Source of the DNA: an uncultured Opitutaceae bacterium | Lineage (GTDB): Bacteria; Verrucomicrobiota; Verrucomicrobiia; Opitutales; Opitutaceae | DNA: 6,080 nt | Direction of reading: 5' to 3' | Assembly: GCA_937902865.1 (NCBI GenBank) | Contig: CALFNJ010000502.1 | Span: forward strand, 1-6,080 | Shown: piece after piece, positions 3,141 through 6,080 of the stretch | How the letters are laid out: the number at the start of each line of letters is the position of its first letter | Position numbering within the stretch: position 1 is the stretch's first letter | Program-made: the position numbers and the translations under genes | The notes under the pieces: generated by a model | Told to the model about the DNA's origin: nothing | Databases searched by the model: none | What the model saw: only the letters and a program-made list of their open reading frames with translations

Positions 3141-6080
3141 ATGCGCTTATTCCCTGCCTCCGTTGCCCGTGCGGCCTTCGCCTCACTGTTTGCCCTCTGC
3201 TTGTTTGCCGCCGGCACCACCGTCCGTTGCCTCGCGTCTGAAACCGTCTGGTCCGACGACAGCCTGCCCGCCGGCGCGGTTCCGCTGGCCGACGGACGCG
3301 ATTCCTGGACCTGGGTCGCCTCCGACCCGCAGCCGGCGTCCGGCGCGGCCGCCCACCAGTCCGCGATCGCTGCGGGGCTGCATGAACACTTCTTCAACTA
3401 CGCCAGCCCGGCGCTCCCCGTGGGCACCGGCGAAGTTCTCTTCGCTTACGTCCATCTCGATCCCGCCAATCCGCCCAGCGAGCTGATGCTCAGCTGGAAT
3501 TCGGACGGCTGGGAGCACCGCGCCTATTGGGGCGGCAATCTCATCAACTACGGCACGGACGGCACCGCCGGCCGGCACTACGTGGGCGCCCTGCCGCTGA
3601 CCGGCCAGTGGGTCCGTCTCGAAGTCTCCGCCCGCGACGTCGGCCTCGAAGGCCAGGCGATCGTCGGCATGGGCTTCTCCACCTACGATGGCCGCGTCAC
3701 CTGGGACAAGGCGGGCGTCGCCACCGAAGCTTCTGCGAACTCCGGCTCTTCCACGGCCACGAATGGCACCCCCGTCATCACCGTGCCCGTGACCAATACG
3801 GGTGGCACCGCCTCTTCGTCCGGCTCCCTCGCCGCTCCGGCGCTTTCCAATGTCGACTACACCGCGCTGCAGCTGCCGAAACCCGGTGAGAGCCTGCTCC
3901 ACATCCTTTCGCCGACGCTGCTCGAGCTGAAGCTCATCGACACCAAGCAGCCCGGCAACGGCCCGCTCCAGGCCTGGAATCTCGTGAAGGCGAACGGCCA
4001 GTTCGCAACTCCGGCGCTGTCCGCGTTCGCGGTGGTCGCCTCGGGCCGCGCGGTCGGGGTGCAGAGCGTCGGCTTCAAGCGCCGCGTCCTGTCCGCCCCG
4101 CTGCAGCAGTACGACCTGCGCGTCGAGAACAGCCTCTACCTGCAACTCTCCGCTCCGATCGCCGATGGCGAAGTTGTCCAGGTCACGAACCCCGACGGCT
4201 CCCTCTGGAACGGCGCCACGACCACGTTCCGCGCGCTCTGCGAGCCGCAGCGCTACAGCCCGGCCATCCACGTGAACCAGGAAGGCTATGCGCCGTCGCT
4301 GCCGAAGAAGGCGATGATCGGCTACTATCTCGGCGATCTCGGCGAGATGAACGTCTCCGCCTCGTCCGGCTTCGCGCTGATCGACGCCCGCACCGGCGCC
4401 GCGGTCTATCACGGCAGTCTCTCGATCCGCGCCGACGTCGGCTACAACACCAGCCCGGCTCCGTATCAGAAGGTGCTGCAGGCGGACTTCAGCGACTTCA
4501 CCACGCCCGGCGAATACCAGCTGCAGGTCGCCGGCCTCGGCGCCTCGCTGCCGTTCCTGATCGATGACGGCATCGCGATGGGCTTCACCCGCACGTACGC
4601 GCTCGGTCTCTATCACCAGCGCTCGGGCACGAGCAACGCCCTGCCCTTCACCCGCTTCACCCACGCGGCGGATCACACCGCGCCCGCGCTGGTGCCGACG
4701 CAGTCCGACCCGCAGTTCGCTTTCACCTGGGCGACGATCGCCAGCTATGGTGGCGTGCAGGGCGCGGACAATCCCACGCAGATCGCGCCGCGCCTCGTCA
4801 GCGAGGCCACGCAGCTCTATCCGTTCGTCCGGAAGGGCAGCGTCGATGTTTCCGGCGGCCATTTCGACGCGGGCGACTACAGCAAGTACACGATCAACAG
4901 CGCGACGCTGACCCACTACCTCGTCTTCGCGGTCGACTCGATCCCGGGCGTCGCGGCGATGGACAATCTCGGCCTGCCCGAGAGCGGCGACGGCATCAGC
5001 GACGTGCTGCAGGAGGCCAAGATCGAGGCGGACTACCTCTGCAAGATCCAGGATTCCGACGGCGGCTTCTATTTCCTCACCTATCCGAAGAACCGTGAGT
5101 ACGAGTCCTCGACCCAGCCCGACCAGGGCGACCAGCAGGTCGTCTGGCCGAAGAACACCGCCGTCACCGCCGCCGCGGTCGCCGCGCTCGCGGAGTGCAG
5201 CTCCTCGCCGCAGTTCCGCGCGCACTATCCCGCCGCCGCGGCGAAGTACCTGCAGCAGGCCAAGCTCGGCTGGCAGTTCCTGACCGCCGCCATCGCCAAG
5301 TACGGCAAGGACGGCGCGTATCAGAAGATCACGTTCTACGGCGACCACTACACGCACGACGACGAACTCGCCTGGGCCGCCTGCGAGATGTACCTCGCGA
5401 CGGGCGAGGCGCAGTACCAGCAGCAGTTGTTCGCGTGGTTCCCGAATCCCGCCGATCCCGCGACCTTCCGCTGGGGCTGGTGGCGCATGTCGGAGTGCTG
5501 GGGCAACGCGATCCGCAGCTATGCGTTCGCCGCCCGCAGCGGCCGCCTGCCGGTCTCCGCGCTCGACGCCGGTTACCTCGCGAGCTGCGAGGCGCAGATC
5601 GTGGCCGCGGGCGACGACGCCCTCGACTGGTCCGGCAAGAACGCCTACGCGACGCCCTTCCCGCTCGCGACCAAGGCGGTCCGCGGCGCCGGCTGGTATT
5701 TCTCGCTCGATCAGGCGTCCGACATGGCGATCGCCTACCAGATCGCCCCGAAGCCGGCCTACATCGACGCGCTCGTCGGCGCGATGAACTACGAGGGCGG
5801 CACCAATCCGGTGAACGTCACCTACCTCACGGGCATCGGTCTCAAGCGCCAGCGCGAGATCGTCAGCCAGTACGCGCAGAGCGATCGCCGCGTGCTGCCG
5901 CCGACCGGCATTCCGCTCGGCAACATCCAGGCCAGCTTCGACTATCTCCAAAAATACGGTTCCGAGTTAAGCTCACTGTCGTATCCCAACGACAACGCAA
6001 CTGCCGGCCCGTATCCCTTTTACGACCGCTGGAGCGACACGTTCAACGTCACGACGGAATTCGTGACCGTAAACCAGGCC
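3141..6080 (+). CDS. Secreted multidomain glycoside hydrolase family 9 protein (endoglucanase-like), 3' partial
   Basis: Predicted extracytoplasmic beta-glucan/cellulose hydrolase; 980 codons are open to the window edge with no stop. A signal peptide (1-32) has an early arginine, a hydrophobic core and a CLA/SE cleavage site. Residues 35-192 form a tryptophan-rich beta-type domain I cannot name. A Ser/Thr/Gly linker follows (about 193-231), then an unassigned region (233-372). A CelD_N immunoglobulin-like domain begins at IHVNQEGY (about 376-475). The GH9 catalytic module starts near 480: DAGDYSKY with the conserved pair Asp576 and Asp579 (catalytic base/nucleophilic-water Asp in the family), GDGISDVLQEA (616-626), DDELAWAACEMYLATGE, GGTNPVNVTYLTG, and TTEFVTVNQA with Glu973 as likely acid. 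The classical HHR motif after the GTNP block is absent. ATG 3129 would add four residues; an in-frame TAA at 3084 excludes earlier starts. The gene stands alone after the terminator. Exact substrate is unknown; xyloglucan, mixed-linkage glucan or chitosan-type substrates remain possible. Confidence 0.88.
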   Translation, partial: MRLFPASVARAAFASLFALCLFAAGTTVRCLASETVWSDDSLPAGAVPLADGRDSWTWVASDPQPASGAAAHQSAIAAGLHEHFFNYASPALPVGTGEVLFAYVHLDPANPPSELMLSWNSDGWEHRAYWGGNLINYGTDGTAGRHYVGALPLTGQWVRLEVSARDVGLEGQAIVGMGFSTYDGRVTWDKAGVATEASANSGSSTATNGTPVITVPVTNTGGTASSSGSLAAPALSNVDYTALQLPKPGESLLHILSPTLLELKLIDTKQPGNGPLQAWNLVKANGQFATPALSAFAVVASGRAVGVQSVGFKRRVLSAPLQQYDLRVENSLYLQLSAPIADGEVVQVTNPDGSLWNGATTTFRALCEPQRYSPAIHVNQEGYAPSLPKKAMIGYYLGDLGEMNVSASSGFALIDARTGAAVYHGSLSIRADVGYNTSPAPYQKVLQADFSDFTTPGEYQLQVAGLGASLPFLIDDGIAMGFTRTYALGLYHQRSGTSNALPFTRFTHAADHTAPALVPTQSDPQFAFTWATIASYGGVQGADNPTQIAPRLVSEATQLYPFVRKGSVDVSGGHFDAGDYSKYTINSATLTHYLVFAVDSIPGVAAMDNLGLPESGDGISDVLQEAKIEADYLCKIQDSDGGFYFLTYPKNREYESSTQPDQGDQQVVWPKNTAVTAAAVAALAECSSSPQFRAHYPAAAAKYLQQAKLGWQFLTAAIAKYGKDGAYQKITFYGDHYTHDDELAWAACEMYLATGEAQYQQQLFAWFPNPADPATFRWGWWRMSECWGNAIRSYAFAARSGRLPVSALDAGYLASCEAQIVAAGDDALDWSGKNAYATPFPLATKAVRGAGWYFSLDQASDMAIAYQIAPKPAYIDALVGAMNYEGGTNPVNVTYLTGIGLKRQREIVSQYAQSDRRVLPPTGIPLGNIQASFDYLQKYGSELSSLSYPNDNATAGPYPFYDRWSDTFNVTTEFVTVNQA

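Noticed and set aside
3183..5951. A 922-codon open frame on the minus strand opposite the GH9 gene
   Set aside because: Its translation is arginine/valine/alanine-rich low-complexity sequence typical of the antisense of a GC-rich gene, while the + strand shows clear GH9 and CelD_N motifs and a signal peptide.

Overview
This 6,080-base, GC-rich window looks like a secreted or envelope polysaccharide region from a Gram-negative bacterium. The lipoprotein and outer-membrane type exporters, the large multidomain secreted GH9 protein and the abundant GTAG-headed palindromes point to Verrucomicrobiota, probably the Opitutaceae. That placement is inference from remembered family resemblance, not a database result.

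Layout, all genes on the + strand. Bases 1-49 hold the last codons of a gene resembling the C-terminus of a CpsD/Wzc-type tyrosine autokinase. An in-frame TAG at 47-49 ends it, yet kinase-like sequence continues in the same frame past the stop and runs without a further stop into the next gene. Bases 92-1186 and 1183-2379 encode two paralogous polysaccharide export proteins of the Wza/SLBB type, overlapping by an ATGA. The second is a lipoprotein. A strong rho-independent terminator (2405-2441) closes this operon. Bases 3141-6080 encode a signal peptide plus at least four domains ending in a glycoside hydrolase family 9 catalytic module. That gene runs off the right edge.

The 760-base gap between terminator and glycosidase is almost filled with palindromic repeats. 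It has two diverged copies of a ~91-bp hairpin element (2481-2572 and 2815-2905), a nearly perfect 25-bp inverted pair with GTAG ends (2648-2719), and another 28-bp inverted pair (2936-3027). A further GTAG-headed palindrome lies inside the coding start of the second exporter (1205-1229). These look like REP elements of the kind mobilised by RAYT transposases, of several sequence types.

Functionally, the kinase and the two export proteins would form the periplasm-spanning and outer-membrane part of an exopolysaccharide or capsule secretion machine. The GH9 enzyme is a predicted beta-glucan or cellulose hydrolase acting outside the cytoplasm. It appears to be a separate transcription unit, so a link to the exported polysaccharide is only suggested by position. 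I do not see a clearly new multi-gene system. The most unusual points are the stop codon at the kinase/exporter junction, the palindrome domesticated in a signal-peptide n-region, the dense palindrome island, and the non-canonical active-site region of the GH9 protein.
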